Below, piece after piece: positions 1-7,211 of a stretch of DNA of 13,818 bases (its first letter is position 1; every line of letters starts with the position of its first letter). The stretch is taken from positions 1-13,818 of the forward strand of contig JAZUBQ010000014.1 of the NCBI GenBank assembly GCA_045638525.1. The letters are read 5' to 3'. The translations under genes were made by a program, and so were the position numbers. The notes beneath the pieces were generated by a model. The model did no database searches. It had not been told where the DNA came from and saw nothing but the letters and a program-made list of their open reading frames with translations. The DNA is from SIG452 sp045638525 (lineage in GTDB: Bacteria; Bacillota; Clostridia; UMGS1840).

Positions 1-882
1 ATTAAAGAGGACCCGATGGATTTTTGTCTGTGGAAGGGTGCTAAAGAGGGCGAGCCGAGCTGGCAGTCGCCTTGGGGTGACGGCAGACCTGGTTGGCATA
101 TTGAATGTTCCGCAATGGCAGGCAGATATTTAGGTAAAACAATTGATATTCACTGTGGCGGTCTTGATTTAATTTTCCCGCATCACGAAAATGAAATTGC
201 CCAGAGTGAAGCGGCAAACGGAGTTCCTTTTGCCAACTATTGGATGCACAACGGTTACATCAATATTGATAACCGCAAAATGTCCAAATCTTTAGGAAAT
301 TTCTTTACCGTTCGTGATTTAGCGGAAAAGTTCCCCTATGATGTGCTTCGTTTCTTTATGTTATCTGCACATTACAGAAGTCCCATCAACTTTTCGGATG
401 AATTGTTGGAACAGGCAAAAACCGGTTTAGGCCGTATTGTAACCTGTATTAAAAATCTGGAATTCTTAATGGATAAAGTGGAAGACGCTCCCATCAGCGA
501 TGCTGAAAATTCAGCATTGGACGCTTATCGTCAGAGATTTGTTGCAGCAATGGATGACGATTTGAACACGGCGGAAGCCATCGGTGTGATTTTTGAGTTG
601 GTTCGTGAAGTGAATTCCGAAACCAAAGAAAACACCACCAAAGGCTATGTGGATGCGGCATACGGATTATTAAAAGAATTGACCGGCGTGTTGAACATTG
701 CAAGAGTGGAAGAAGATTCTGATGTGGATGTGGCACTTGTGGAAGCAAAAATTGCCGAAAGAACTCAGGCAAAGAAAGATAAAAATTTCCAGAGAGCTGA
801 CGAAATCCGTGCAGAGCTTCTGGCAATGGGAATTGTGATTGAAGATACCCGAGAAGGCGTAAAATGGCATAAAGCCGATTAA
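1..882 (+). CDS. cysS: cysteinyl-tRNA synthetase, 3' part (5' end outside window)
   Basis: This is the C-terminal 293 codons of cysteinyl-tRNA synthetase, the cytosolic class I enzyme that charges tRNA-Cys. The reading frame is open from base 1 (IKEDPMDFCLWK), so the gene starts upstream of the window; the ATG at 16 is internal. Visible family marks are GWHIECSAMAGRYLG, the HENEIAQSEA segment of the zinc-binding catalytic region, the KMSKS loop in NRKMSKSLGN, and the usual C-terminal end with ERTQAKKDKNFQRADEIR. The end agrees with a full-length C-terminus. No clear intrinsic terminator follows; a perfect 12-bp palindrome TCTTTGCAAAGA (883-894) directly after the stop is too compact to be a convincing one. 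The next gene has its own promoter. Confidence 0.96.
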   Translation: MKEDPMDFCLWKGAKEGEPSWQSPWGDGRPGWHIECSAMAGRYLGKTIDIHCGGLDLIFPHHENEIAQSEAANGVPFANYWMHNGYINIDNRKMSKSLGNFFTVRDLAEKFPYDVLRFFMLSAHYRSPINFSDELLEQAKTGLGRIVTCIKNLEFLMDKVEDAPISDAENSALDAYRQRFVAAMDDDLNTAEAIGVIFELVREVNSETKENTTKGYVDAAYGLLKELTGVLNIARVEEDSDVDVALVEAKIAERTQAKKDKNFQRADEIRAELLAMGIVIEDTREGVKWHKAD

Positions 883-929
883 TCTTTGCAAAGAAATTTT
901 CTTAAAATAAAATAATTTACCAAAAATAC

Positions 930-958
930 TTGCAAAGTGATTGAAAATAGTATATAAT
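930..958 (+). promoter_or_regulatory. sigma-A promoter of yajC
   Basis: The -35 element TTGCAA (930-935) and the -10 element TATAAT (953-958) are separated by exactly 17 bp, upstream of yajC. The expected start of transcription lies near 965. A small perfect hairpin ATTCG-ATAAA-CGAAT (961-975) followed by TTTTT sits at the predicted 5' end of the transcript; it is short and A+T rich, so a regulatory role is unproven. Confidence 0.75.
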
Positions 959-1000
959 AGATTCGATAAACGAATTTTTTACAGAAAGTAGGTGAACAAA

Positions 1001-1294
1001 ATGCCTCAGGGTCAGGATATGGGTGCAATGATCAGTTCATTTTTACCGCTTATCATCATGGTTGTGGTATTTTATTTCTTAATAATTTTACCGCAGAAAA
1101 AGAAAGATAAAAAATTTAAAGAAATGCTTGCCGCTTTGGCAAAAGGAGATTCCTTGGTTACCATCGGCGGAATCGAAGGCAAAGTTTCTCAGATTAAAGA
1201 TAACACTGTCACCATCGAAGTTGGTGCGGATAACACCAAATTGGTGATTCAGAAATGGGCAATCAAGTCCGTGGAACAAAAAGAAAAGGCATAG
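1001..1294 (+). CDS. yajC: preprotein translocase subunit YajC
   Basis: YajC is a small single-pass membrane protein that associates with SecDF and the Sec translocon. The product is 97 residues, normal for the family. A hydrophobic segment (ISSFLPLIIMVVVFYFLIIL) is followed by the characteristic PQKKKDKKFKEML and GDSLVTIGGIEGKV motifs and a beta-rich soluble tail. I chose the ATG at 1001 because AGGTG (990-994) lies 6 bases upstream. The in-frame GTG at 992 falls inside that ribosome binding site and is unlikely to be used. Downstream genes up to 1915 have no obvious promoter of their own, so yajC probably heads a three-gene transcript ending at the terminator at 1933-1963. Confidence 0.94.
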   Translation: MPQGQDMGAMISSFLPLIIMVVVFYFLIILPQKKKDKKFKEMLAALAKGDSLVTIGGIEGKVSQIKDNTVTIEVGADNTKLVIQKWAIKSVEQKEKA

Positions 1295-1304
1295 TTTTTT
1301 AAAC

Positions 1305-1355
1305 CTTCCAATATAATATACCAAAAACAGCAAAAAAGCATTTTTGGATTGGAAG
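1305..1355 (+). promoter_or_regulatory. candidate leader fold that can hide a ribosome binding site
   Basis: The gap between yajC and the next gene can form two stacked stems. CTTCCAAT (1305-1312) pairs perfectly with ATTGGAAG (1348-1355), and CCAAAAA (1321-1327) pairs perfectly with TTTTTGG (1341-1347). The two right arms are contiguous. GGAAG of the outer right arm is the only Shine-Dalgarno-like sequence before the ATG at 1365, so the fold would mask it. Pairing is seen in the sequence; regulation is inference. The TATAAT at 1312-1317 has no matching -35 element (GCATAG), so I do not call a promoter here. Confidence 0.4.
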
Positions 1356-1364
1356 TGAACTGCA

Positions 1365-1778
1365 ATGAATCATTCCGAGCAGGAAGGAGTAGCTTCGGTG
1401 AGTAACAGAATCATAAGTTCGGCAGTAATAGGCTGGTTGGTTTTATTTGCCGGAGTGCTGTTGTCGGCACTGGTATTTCATGTGTTTTACATTTCGGAAA
1501 CGGCAATTCCCTGGGTTGGCGGCATTTTTACTTACGTTGCTGCATTTCTCACAGGTTTTCGTGCTGCAAAAGGTGCCAAGAGAAAAGGATTTTTAAAAGG
1601 ATTTTGGGCAGGTTTGCTGTTTATTGCAGGATATATTGTGATAACACTTGTTTTTCAGGCAAGAGTTCGCATTTTAAATTCAATCATTCTTTTAGTCGTT
1701 GCTATGCTGGGCGGAATGATTGGTATTCATCAAAAAACAAAACGAAATAATACAAAGAAAGGGATTTTACGATTATGA
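1365..1778 (+). CDS. TIGR04086-like small membrane protein
   Basis: This 137-residue protein resembles the TIGR04086 family of small membrane proteins of unknown function, which in Clostridia commonly sits next to yajC and the SCIFF gene, as here. About four hydrophobic segments can be seen: around residues 18-45, 48-66, 78-98 and 102-121. The basic stretch AAKGAKRKGFLKG lies between the second and third. The start is uncertain. ATG 1365 has a weak GGAAG site that lies in a stem. An in-frame GTG at 1398 has a much better AAGGAGT (1384-1390) 7 bases upstream and would give a 126-residue protein starting at SNRIISSAVIGW. The gene overlaps scfA by four bases (ATGA), which suggests translational coupling. 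Confidence 0.8.
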   Translation: MNHSEQEGVASVSNRIISSAVIGWLVLFAGVLLSALVFHVFYISETAIPWVGGIFTYVAAFLTGFRAAKGAKRKGFLKGFWAGLLFIAGYIVITLVFQARVRILNSIILLVVAMLGGMIGIHQKTKRNNTKKGILRL

Positions 1779-1915
1779 AACAGATTAAAACTTTAACCAC
1801 CAAAAATTTAGCTGAAAATTTAGCAAAAAAAGGTTGTGGCGAATGTCAGACTTCTTGTCAGTCTGCTTGCAAAACTTCTTGCACCGTTGCGAACCAGAAA
1901 TGTGAACAGAAGTAA
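1775..1915 (+). CDS. scfA: SCIFF ranthipeptide precursor
   Basis: This short gene encodes a 46-residue precursor of the SCIFF family (six cysteines in forty-five residues), a ribosomally made peptide that a radical SAM maturase (ScfB) modifies with cysteine-derived thioether bonds. The peptide starts MKQIKTLTTKNLAENL. Its core contains Cys 21, 24, 28, 32, 36 and 43 in the family pattern GCGECQTSCQSACKTSC followed by a last Cys near the end. The ATG overlaps the stop of the preceding membrane gene. In many genomes the maturase gene follows directly; here a strong terminator and an unrelated folate gene follow, so scfB must lie elsewhere or be absent. The biological role of SCIFF peptides is still poorly known. 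Confidence 0.94.
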   Translation: MKQIKTLTTKNLAENLAKKGCGECQTSCQSACKTSCTVANQKCEQK

Positions 1916-1932
1916 TATTCTATCATAAAAGC

Positions 1933-1963
1933 GAAAAAAGACGGGTTTTTCCCGTCTTTTTTC
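1933..1963 (+). terminator. intrinsic terminator after scfA
   Basis: A perfect 13-bp stem (1933-1945 with 1951-1963) has the core GACGGG/CCCGTC and a TTTTT loop, and the right arm ends in TTTTTT. It separates the yajC-scfA unit from the folate gene. Confidence 0.92.
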
Positions 1964-1986
1964 ATAGCTGAAAAGAGGAACTTGCA

Positions 1987-2532
1987 ATGGATAAAAAAGA
2001 ACTCCGAAATCATTTAAGAAGTGTACGAAACAGTTTAACCAATGAAGAAATCATAATATCATCCGCAAAAATTACCGAACAAGTGATGGCATCGTCGTGG
2101 TTTCTTGATGCGAAAACAGTTTTGCTGTATCGCTCGGCAAACAGCGAGGTCCTCACCGACGCTTTGTGGAAAGCTTGTTTGAATATGGGGAAAATCTGCT
2201 TGTTTCCCAAGTGCATCTCAAAAACAGAAATGATAGCAGTTATGGCAGAAAAAGAATCGGATTTTTCACCTTCCCGTTACGGAATTATGGAACCTGTATC
2301 CGATTTGGAATATGATAAATCCAACATTGATTTGATTCTGGTTCCGGGTCTTGGATTTGACGAAATGAAATATCGCATTGGCTATGGTGCGGGATATTAC
2401 GACCGCTATTTGCAAGGATATTCCGGTGTAACTTGCGGATTATCTTATCAAAAAACTTTTGTGAAAACAGTGTTTCCAAAGATTCACGATATCTCTCTTT
2501 CTTATGTTGCAACCGAACACGAAATTATTTAA
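1987..2532 (+). CDS. 5-formyltetrahydrofolate cyclo-ligase
   Basis: The 181-residue product matches 5-formyltetrahydrofolate cyclo-ligase (5,10-methenyltetrahydrofolate synthetase, YgfA/YqgN type). This cytosolic enzyme uses ATP to turn 5-formyl-THF into 5,10-methenyl-THF. Landmarks are the N-terminal KKELRNHLRSVRN, the VPGLGFD motif (119-125) and the glycine/tyrosine-rich RIGYGAGYYDRYL (130-142), which forms the nucleotide and substrate pocket. AGAGGA (1974-1979) lies 7 bases before the ATG. The gene follows the scfA terminator closely, so its promoter is either inside or just after that hairpin or it depends on read-through; I see no convincing separate promoter. Confidence 0.94.
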   Translation: MDKKELRNHLRSVRNSLTNEEIIISSAKITEQVMASSWFLDAKTVLLYRSANSEVLTDALWKACLNMGKICLFPKCISKTEMIAVMAEKESDFSPSRYGIMEPVSDLEYDKSNIDLILVPGLGFDEMKYRIGYGAGYYDRYLQGYSGVTCGLSYQKTFVKTVFPKIHDISLSYVATEHEII

Positions 2533-2608
2533 TTGACATTTCACTTTTGGTACTTTTGTAGCTTTGGTTCATTTGTTTTTGTGAAAATTGCCAAAATTAG
2601 AAAGAAAT

Positions 2609-2648
2609 TACAAAATCACTTGAAAAAAAAGGTGTGATTTTGTATAAT
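2609..2648 (+). promoter_or_regulatory. promoter of the purine salvage operon with overlapping dyad
   Basis: TTGAAA (2620-2625) and TATAAT (2643-2648) are 17 bp apart. A perfect 11-bp inverted repeat, TACAAAATCAC (2609-2619) and GTGATTTTGTA (2634-2644), brackets the -35 element and reaches into the -10 element. A protein bound there would block RNA polymerase, so the dyad is a candidate operator. The arms do not resemble the Bacillus PurR box, and I see no guanine or adenine riboswitch core in the 2533-2690 leader. Confidence 0.7.
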
Positions 2649-2690
2649 ATTGTTGAAAAATTCTTTTTTAAAAAGGAGAGGAAATTCAAA

Positions 2691-4043
2691 ATGGAAAAAC
2701 TGTTTAAGCTCAAAGAACACGGCACTACTGTCAAAACAGAAATCCTTGCCGGTATTACCACATTTCTGGCAATGGCTTATATTTTGGCAGTTAATCCCAG
2801 CTATTTAGGTGGCATCGAAGGAGCATCTGCACCTGCTATCTTTATGGCAACTGCAATTTCTGCAGCAATCGCAACTATTTGTATGGCATTTTTTGCAAAC
2901 TATCCGGTAGCGTTGGCATCCGGTATGGGTCTGAACGCATTCTTTGCATTCACTGTTTGCGGAGCAATGGGATGTTCCTATCAGGTAGCTTTAACCGCAG
3001 TATTGATTGAAGGTCTTGTTTTCATTGTTATGTCTTTGTTTAAATTCAGAGAAGCATTGGTGAACAAAATTCCTACGAACCTGAAATTCGGAATTACTGC
3101 CGGTATCGGTTTGTTTATTACTATTATCGCTTTAATTAACGCAAAAGTTATCGTTGCAGATCCTGCAACTACCGTAGCACTTGGCGATATTTCTTCCATT
3201 CCTGTAATTTTGTCCATCGTTGGTTTATTGATCATCGGTGTACTGCAGTATAAAAAAGTTCCCGGTGGCATTCTTTTGGGTATCATTGCTACCTGGGTTT
3301 TAGGTATCATTTGTGAACTGGTTGGCTGGTATGTTCCCGATCCGGCAAACGGCGTTTATTCCGTAATTCCTTCTTTGTCTTGGGAATCTATCAAATCTAA
3401 CTTTGCAGCTCCCGCACTGTTCCAGTTTGACTTTGCGTATGTTGCAAAAAATGCATTCTCTTTCATTATTGTTGTATTCACTTTCTTATACACCGATATT
3501 TTCGATACCGTTGGTACCTTAATTGGTGTTACTCAGAAAGCCGGCATTATGAAAGAAGACGGCACTTTGCCCAATGCAGGCGGTGCTTTAATGGCTGACG
3601 CTGTTGGTACTGTTGTTGGTGCTTGTTTAGGTACTTCTACTGTTACCAGTTATGTAGAGTCTTCTGCAGGTGTTGCAGCCGGCGGTAAAACCGGTCTGAC
3701 TGCATTAACCACCGGTGTTATGTTCTTAATCGCAATCATCTTTGCTCCTATTTTCTTAGCAATTCCTTCGTTTGCTACCACTCCTGCTATGCTGTATGTT
3801 GGTATCTTAATGTTGTCTGCTATTAAAAATATGGAATTTGATGGTGACATTGCAGATGTTATCGGCGGTTTCTTAGCAGTTGTTATGATGCCTTTTGCAT
3901 ATTCTATTGCAACCGGTATTATGTTCGGTATCGTTTCTTGGGTTATCTTGAAAGTTGCTACCGGAAAAATTAAAGATGTAAGTGCAGTTATGTGGATTTC
4001 TTTCGCATTGTTTGCATGTTATATCGCAACATTGGTAGGTTAA
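2691..4043 (+). CDS. NCS2 family purine permease (PbuG/AzgA-like)
   Basis: This 450-residue polytopic membrane protein belongs to the NCS2 nucleobase transporter family, AzgA/PbuG branch, which imports adenine, guanine or hypoxanthine by proton symport. Typical segments are EILAGITTFLAMAYILAVNP near the N-terminus, PVALASGMGLNAFFAF, TDIFDTVGTLIGV and GTSTVTSYVESSAGVAAGGKTG, the last two carrying the residues that line the substrate site in the family. The start at 2691 follows the strong AAAGGAGAGG site; the frame is open for 19 codons further upstream, but that stretch overlaps the promoter. Only 21 bp separate it from the phosphoribosyltransferase gene, so uptake and salvage are probably co-transcribed. 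Which purine is carried cannot be read from the sequence. Confidence 0.93.
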   Translation: MEKLFKLKEHGTTVKTEILAGITTFLAMAYILAVNPSYLGGIEGASAPAIFMATAISAAIATICMAFFANYPVALASGMGLNAFFAFTVCGAMGCSYQVALTAVLIEGLVFIVMSLFKFREALVNKIPTNLKFGITAGIGLFITIIALINAKVIVADPATTVALGDISSIPVILSIVGLLIIGVLQYKKVPGGILLGIIATWVLGIICELVGWYVPDPANGVYSVIPSLSWESIKSNFAAPALFQFDFAYVAKNAFSFIIVVFTFLYTDIFDTVGTLIGVTQKAGIMKEDGTLPNAGGALMADAVGTVVGACLGTSTVTSYVESSAGVAAGGKTGLTALTTGVMFLIAIIFAPIFLAIPSFATTPAMLYVGILMLSAIKNMEFDGDIADVIGGFLAVVMMPFAYSIATGIMFGIVSWVILKVATGKIKDVSAVMWISFALFACYIATLVG

Positions 4044-4064
4044 TTTTGAAAGGTTGAAATTTTT

Positions 4065-4625
4065 ATGGCAGACCATTATGAAATGGAAATTGCCGGAGTA
4101 ACCCGGCAGCTTCCTCTTTGTCCCATCGGGGATGACTTATATATCGGTGCATTCATTATGTTTGGTGATGTGGAGTTGACTGAGGCTTGTGCAAGAGAGT
4201 TATTGAAAAAAGCTCCCGAACACGATGTGATTATCAGTGCGGAAGCAAAGGGAATTCCTCTGGTTTGCGAAATGGCGCGGCAAGAAGGTGTCAATCACTA
4301 TGTGGTTGCCAGAAAAGGTCCCAAGCTCTATATGAAAAATCTCATCACAACTGAGGTGGATTCCATTACCACAGCGAAAACGCAAACCCTTTGCATCGGA
4401 GAAAGAGAAACCGAGATGCTCCGTGGCAAACGGGTACTCATTGTGGATGATGTTATCAGTACGGGTGAGTCTTTGTTGGCATTGGAAAAACTGGTGGAAC
4501 TTGCCGAGGGCAACATTGTTGGCAAAATGGCAGTTTTAGCCGAAGGTGACGCTGTGAACAGAGACGATATCATCTATCTGGAACCGCTTCCCTTGTTTAA
4601 CGCTCAAGGTGCACCGATAAAATAA
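4065..4625 (+). CDS. purine phosphoribosyltransferase (APRT/XPRT-like)
   Basis: The 186-residue protein is a type I phosphoribosyltransferase. The PRPP-binding motif VLIVDDVISTGES is clear near residues 125-137, and an APRT-like core region precedes it (IISAEAKGIPLVCEMAR, then VARKGPKLYM). Such enzymes join a purine base to PRPP to give the nucleotide. Coupling to the upstream purine permease supports a salvage role. Length and layout resemble adenine or xanthine phosphoribosyltransferases, but the long N-terminal part (IAGVTRQLPLCPIGDDLYIG) differs from classical Apt, so I leave the substrate open. GAAAGG (4048-4053) lies 11 bases before the ATG, a somewhat long spacing. Confidence 0.88.
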   Translation: MADHYEMEIAGVTRQLPLCPIGDDLYIGAFIMFGDVELTEACARELLKKAPEHDVIISAEAKGIPLVCEMARQEGVNHYVVARKGPKLYMKNLITTEVDSITTAKTQTLCIGERETEMLRGKRVLIVDDVISTGESLLALEKLVELAEGNIVGKMAVLAEGDAVNRDDIIYLEPLPLFNAQGAPIK

Positions 4626-4644
4626 AAAGGTTCAACTGTTAATG

Positions 4645-4690
4645 GGTTGTGGCAGAATTGTTTGATTCTGCTACAGCCTATTTTTATTTT
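4645..4690 (+). terminator. intrinsic terminator of the purine operon
   Basis: A 14-bp stem with two G-U pairs (4645-4658 with 4665-4678; right arm ATTCTGCTACAGCC) has a 6-base loop and is followed by TATTTTTATTTT. Confidence 0.88.
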
Positions 4691-4712
4691 GCCCGAATAA
4701 AAGGACCTTTTT

Positions 4713-4767
4713 TACCAAAATATGTCTTGGTATTTACATTGACATTTTCCGACAAAAATGATATGAT
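4713..4767 (+). promoter_or_regulatory. promoter of the SGNH hydrolase gene, with upstream dyad
   Basis: TTGACA (4739-4744) and TATGAT (4762-4767) are 17 bp apart, a near-consensus sigma-A promoter. Just upstream, TACCAA (4713-4718) and TTGGTA (4727-4732) form a perfect 6-bp inverted repeat with an 8-bp centre, a possible regulator site. The promoter is well supported; the operator is tentative. Confidence 0.72.
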
Positions 4768-4815
4768 AAAAAGAGAATTTTTGGACTGATTATTTTAAAA
4801 CAAGGAGAACCTCTA

Positions 4816-6483
4816 ATGAAATTTACGAAGTTTTTTGCAGTTATACTATCTATCATATTATTTTCTTCTGCGAATGTTGTGGCTTTTGCAGCTACCGCAT
4901 CACATACAGCTTCCTATGCAGGAGTTTATGCCGTTACTTCTGATAAAACGGTTACCGTAACTTCCGAACTTGGCTCTAAAGCGACCATAACAGCAGGAGC
5001 AACCAAATATATTTATTTGCTCAAAGGTGCAAATAATCTGACGGTAAGTAATTCTTCTGCAAAACTTACCTTTACAAATCTTCCTAACAATGGGATGGAT
5101 TATTTTAGCGAGGTAACCATTGCCAAAGAACCTATGATTTCCGGTCAGGAAGACCTCGTAAAAAAAGGATTAAACAAAACTCTTGCTCCCGGAGAATCCT
5201 ATACCGTGACCTACACCCCCTCCAAAGGGTTGGCAGGTTTGGTATATCCGTATATTTACTTTACAGATGCCAACGAAAACATCTTCCGCATCACTTCCGA
5301 CACAGGATTTTATGCCGATATTTTAAAACCTATCGGAATTCATAACACCTTAGCTTGTGCTGATGCGGCAAATGATGACTTGGAGTTGTTGTATGTAAGA
5401 AGTGGCAAGAACACCATCACCATTACCAACATCGGCAAACAAATGGGTGTGGTTAGTAACATTTCGTTCCACAGTGTGGGGGAACTTGCCACTATGAAAT
5501 GGAAAGACCAGCTGAATGTGGCAAACTTAAAACCTATTATCGAATCCGATAGCTTTTCTGCTATTACATTAAACGGCAAAGCGAAAACCGCCACCGTTTC
5601 TTTTACCAATTATAACACAGCAGACGACGGACAAGTGCTTTTGGTTCTGGCTTCCTATAACGAGAATCAAATGACAGCGGTAGATGTGACCGTGATTGAT
5701 ACCGATGCACAAATCGTTGGTACCACCAGAGAATATTCTGTGGATTTACCCGAAGCAAACGGCACGCTGTTAAGAGCTATGCTCTTAAATGAAAACTTAG
5801 AACCCAAAGCTACGTTCCAAGAAGCCACGATCAAAAATATCAACACCGATTCCTTTGCAGACAAAAAAATGTCTATCCTGGGCGATAGCGTTTCCACCTT
5901 TGACGGTTGGTCCAATAATCCCGAAATCAATTCTACCTTAGGTTCCAACGCCGTGGAATACTTCGGCAATAATCACGGAATTTCCAGTGTGAATGAAACC
6001 TGGTGGAAGCAGTTGGCAGACGAAACCGGAATGGAAATTTTAGTAAACAACTCCTACTCCGGTGATAAAGTTTGTAATCATGCTCAACAACGCTCGCTGC
6101 AACTTCATAACAACGAAGGTGAAACTCCTGATGTGGTTTTTGTGTTTATGGGGGTCAATGACGTAAGAGGTTTTTGCGGTGTTACAAAATTTAAAACCAA
6201 TTACACCCAGATCATCAAAAATATTACTCGGAACTATCCCGATGCAGAAGTGTATTTACTCAATATGGTATATTATCTGTATGAGTCCGAATCTATCTGC
6301 AATGTGATTAAATCCGTTGCAAACACCTACGGTTGTACCTATGTGGATGTCCGTAATAATGCAGGCATCAACGCTTCTAACTATACCAATTATATGGCAG
6401 CAGACGAAACCGAAAAGCTCCATCCCAACAGCGCAGGTATGGACTTAATTACTGATTGTGTCATTGAAGCAATGACTCAATAA
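4816..6483 (+). CDS. secreted SGNH/GDSL-type hydrolase with N-terminal beta-rich region
   Basis: The 555-residue protein starts with a signal peptide (MKFTKFFAVILSIILFSSAN, then an AFA-type cleavage site near residue 26) and lacks an anchor, so it is probably released. Residues about 30-340 are rich in Thr, Ser and Asn and look beta-stranded; I do not recognise this part. Residues 350-555 are an SGNH hydrolase domain: SILGDSVS with the likely nucleophile Ser358, NNSYSG (411-416) around block II, FMGVND (444-449) as block III, and LHPNSAGM with the likely catalytic His536. The residue three before that His is Glu533 instead of the usual Asp. Such enzymes are often acetyl-esterases acting on polysaccharides, but the substrate is unknown here. 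AAGGAG (4802-4807) lies 8 bases before the ATG. Confidence 0.88.
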   Translation: MKFTKFFAVILSIILFSSANVVAFAATASHTASYAGVYAVTSDKTVTVTSELGSKATITAGATKYIYLLKGANNLTVSNSSAKLTFTNLPNNGMDYFSEVTIAKEPMISGQEDLVKKGLNKTLAPGESYTVTYTPSKGLAGLVYPYIYFTDANENIFRITSDTGFYADILKPIGIHNTLACADAANDDLELLYVRSGKNTITITNIGKQMGVVSNISFHSVGELATMKWKDQLNVANLKPIIESDSFSAITLNGKAKTATVSFTNYNTADDGQVLLVLASYNENQMTAVDVTVIDTDAQIVGTTREYSVDLPEANGTLLRAMLLNENLEPKATFQEATIKNINTDSFADKKMSILGDSVSTFDGWSNNPEINSTLGSNAVEYFGNNHGISSVNETWWKQLADETGMEILVNNSYSGDKVCNHAQQRSLQLHNNEGETPDVVFVFMGVNDVRGFCGVTKFKTNYTQIIKNITRNYPDAEVYLLNMVYYLYESESICNVIKSVANTYGCTYVDVRNNAGINASNYTNYMAADETEKLHPNSAGMDLITDCVIEAMTQ

Positions 6484-6500
6484 ATCAATCGTCTTGATGC

Positions 6501-6534
6501 AAAAAACTCCTGTTCAAACGAACAGGAGTTTTTT
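6501..6534. terminator. bidirectional terminator between convergent genes
   Basis: A perfect 15-bp stem (6501-6515 with 6520-6534; core ACTCCTGTTC/GAACAGGAGT) with an AAAC loop is flanked by A6 on the left and T6 on the right. It can therefore stop transcription from both the SGNH gene and the convergent pgmB gene. Confidence 0.92.
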
Positions 6535-6560
6535 GTTATCTTTTGTTATTTGATTGAGAT

Positions 6561-7211
6561 TTACAGATTGCCAAGCAATTCTTTCATATTGGATAAGGTG
6601 AAATCTCCGCCTTTGGCACTGCCTACAGCAAACGTAACCATTCCTGCGGCTTTGCCTGCTTCAATACCTGCATCCGCATCTTCTACGATTGCACAGTTTT
6701 CATAAGGCATATTTAAAAAGTCTGCCGCTTTTAAGAACACTTCGGGATCGGGTTTGGAATTTTTGATGTTGTTTCCGTCGGATACTGCATCAAAGTAATC
6801 GGATAAACCGATTTGTTTTAAGATGATGGGAGTATTTTTACTGGAAGAACCAATGGCAATTTTAATTCCTTTTGCTTTCAGTTCTTCTAAGGTTTCCATC
6901 ACGCCGGGGAGAATATCATCAGGAGTTAATGCCTGAATGAATTCCACATAGTAACCATTTTTTCGGGTTGCCATTTCCACTTTTTCATCTTCGGTGTACT
7001 CTTTTTCGGCACGCTCTAAAATGATGTTTAAGCTTTCCATACGGCTCACGCCACGGAGTCTTTCATTGATGGTGCGGTCAAAGTAAATTCCTTCTTCGTC
7101 CGCCATTTTTTTCCAACCTCTGTAATGGCAATCATCGGTGGAAACGATAACGCCGTCCAAATCAAAAATTACTGCTTTGATTTCTTTAATATTCGAAAGA
7201 TTAGTACTCAA
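6561..7211 (-). CDS. pgmB: beta-phosphoglucomutase
   Basis: The 216-residue protein is a HAD-superfamily beta-phosphoglucomutase, which converts beta-glucose 1-phosphate to glucose 6-phosphate in the cytosol. The nucleophile motif is FDLDGV, with Asp17 and the acid/base Asp19. The RLRGVSR segment corresponds to the family's substrate-contacting cap loop; GSSSKN (121-126) is motif II, KPDPEVF (153-159) supplies the motif III lysine, and VEDADAGI (176-183) is motif IV. The start is TTG at 7211: the in-frame codon two positions upstream is a TAG stop, and GGAGG (plus-strand 7221-7225) lies 9 bases before it. The gene overlaps the end of the GH65 phosphorylase by 11 bases, so the two are translationally coupled and metabolically linked. 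Confidence 0.94.
   Translation of the reverse strand: MSTNLSNIKEIKAVIFDLDGVIVSTDDCHYRGWKKMADEEGIYFDRTINERLRGVSRMESLNIILERAEKEYTEDEKVEMATRKNGYYVEFIQALTPDDILPGVMETLEELKAKGIKIAIGSSSKNTPIILKQIGLSDYFDAVSDGNNIKNSKPDPEVFLKAADFLNMPYENCAIVEDADAGIEAGKAAGMVTFAVGSAKGGDFTLSNMKELLGNL

Noticed and set aside
883..894. Terminator after cysS (TCTTTGCAAAGA)
   Set aside because: The palindrome has no room for a loop and its possible U tract is broken; it may only be a chance palindrome.
1289..1317. Promoter with TATAAT at 1312-1317 before the membrane gene
   Set aside because: The -35 position (GCATAG) does not match and there is no extended -10; co-transcription with yajC is more likely.
2533..2561. TTGACA right after the folate gene as a second promoter
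   Set aside because: The matching -10 region (TTGTAG) is poor, and a near-consensus promoter lies closer to the permease gene.
2533..2690. Possible purine riboswitch ahead of the permease gene
   Set aside because: I could not find the conserved purine riboswitch core or its three-way junction pairing; only a promoter with a dyad is visible.
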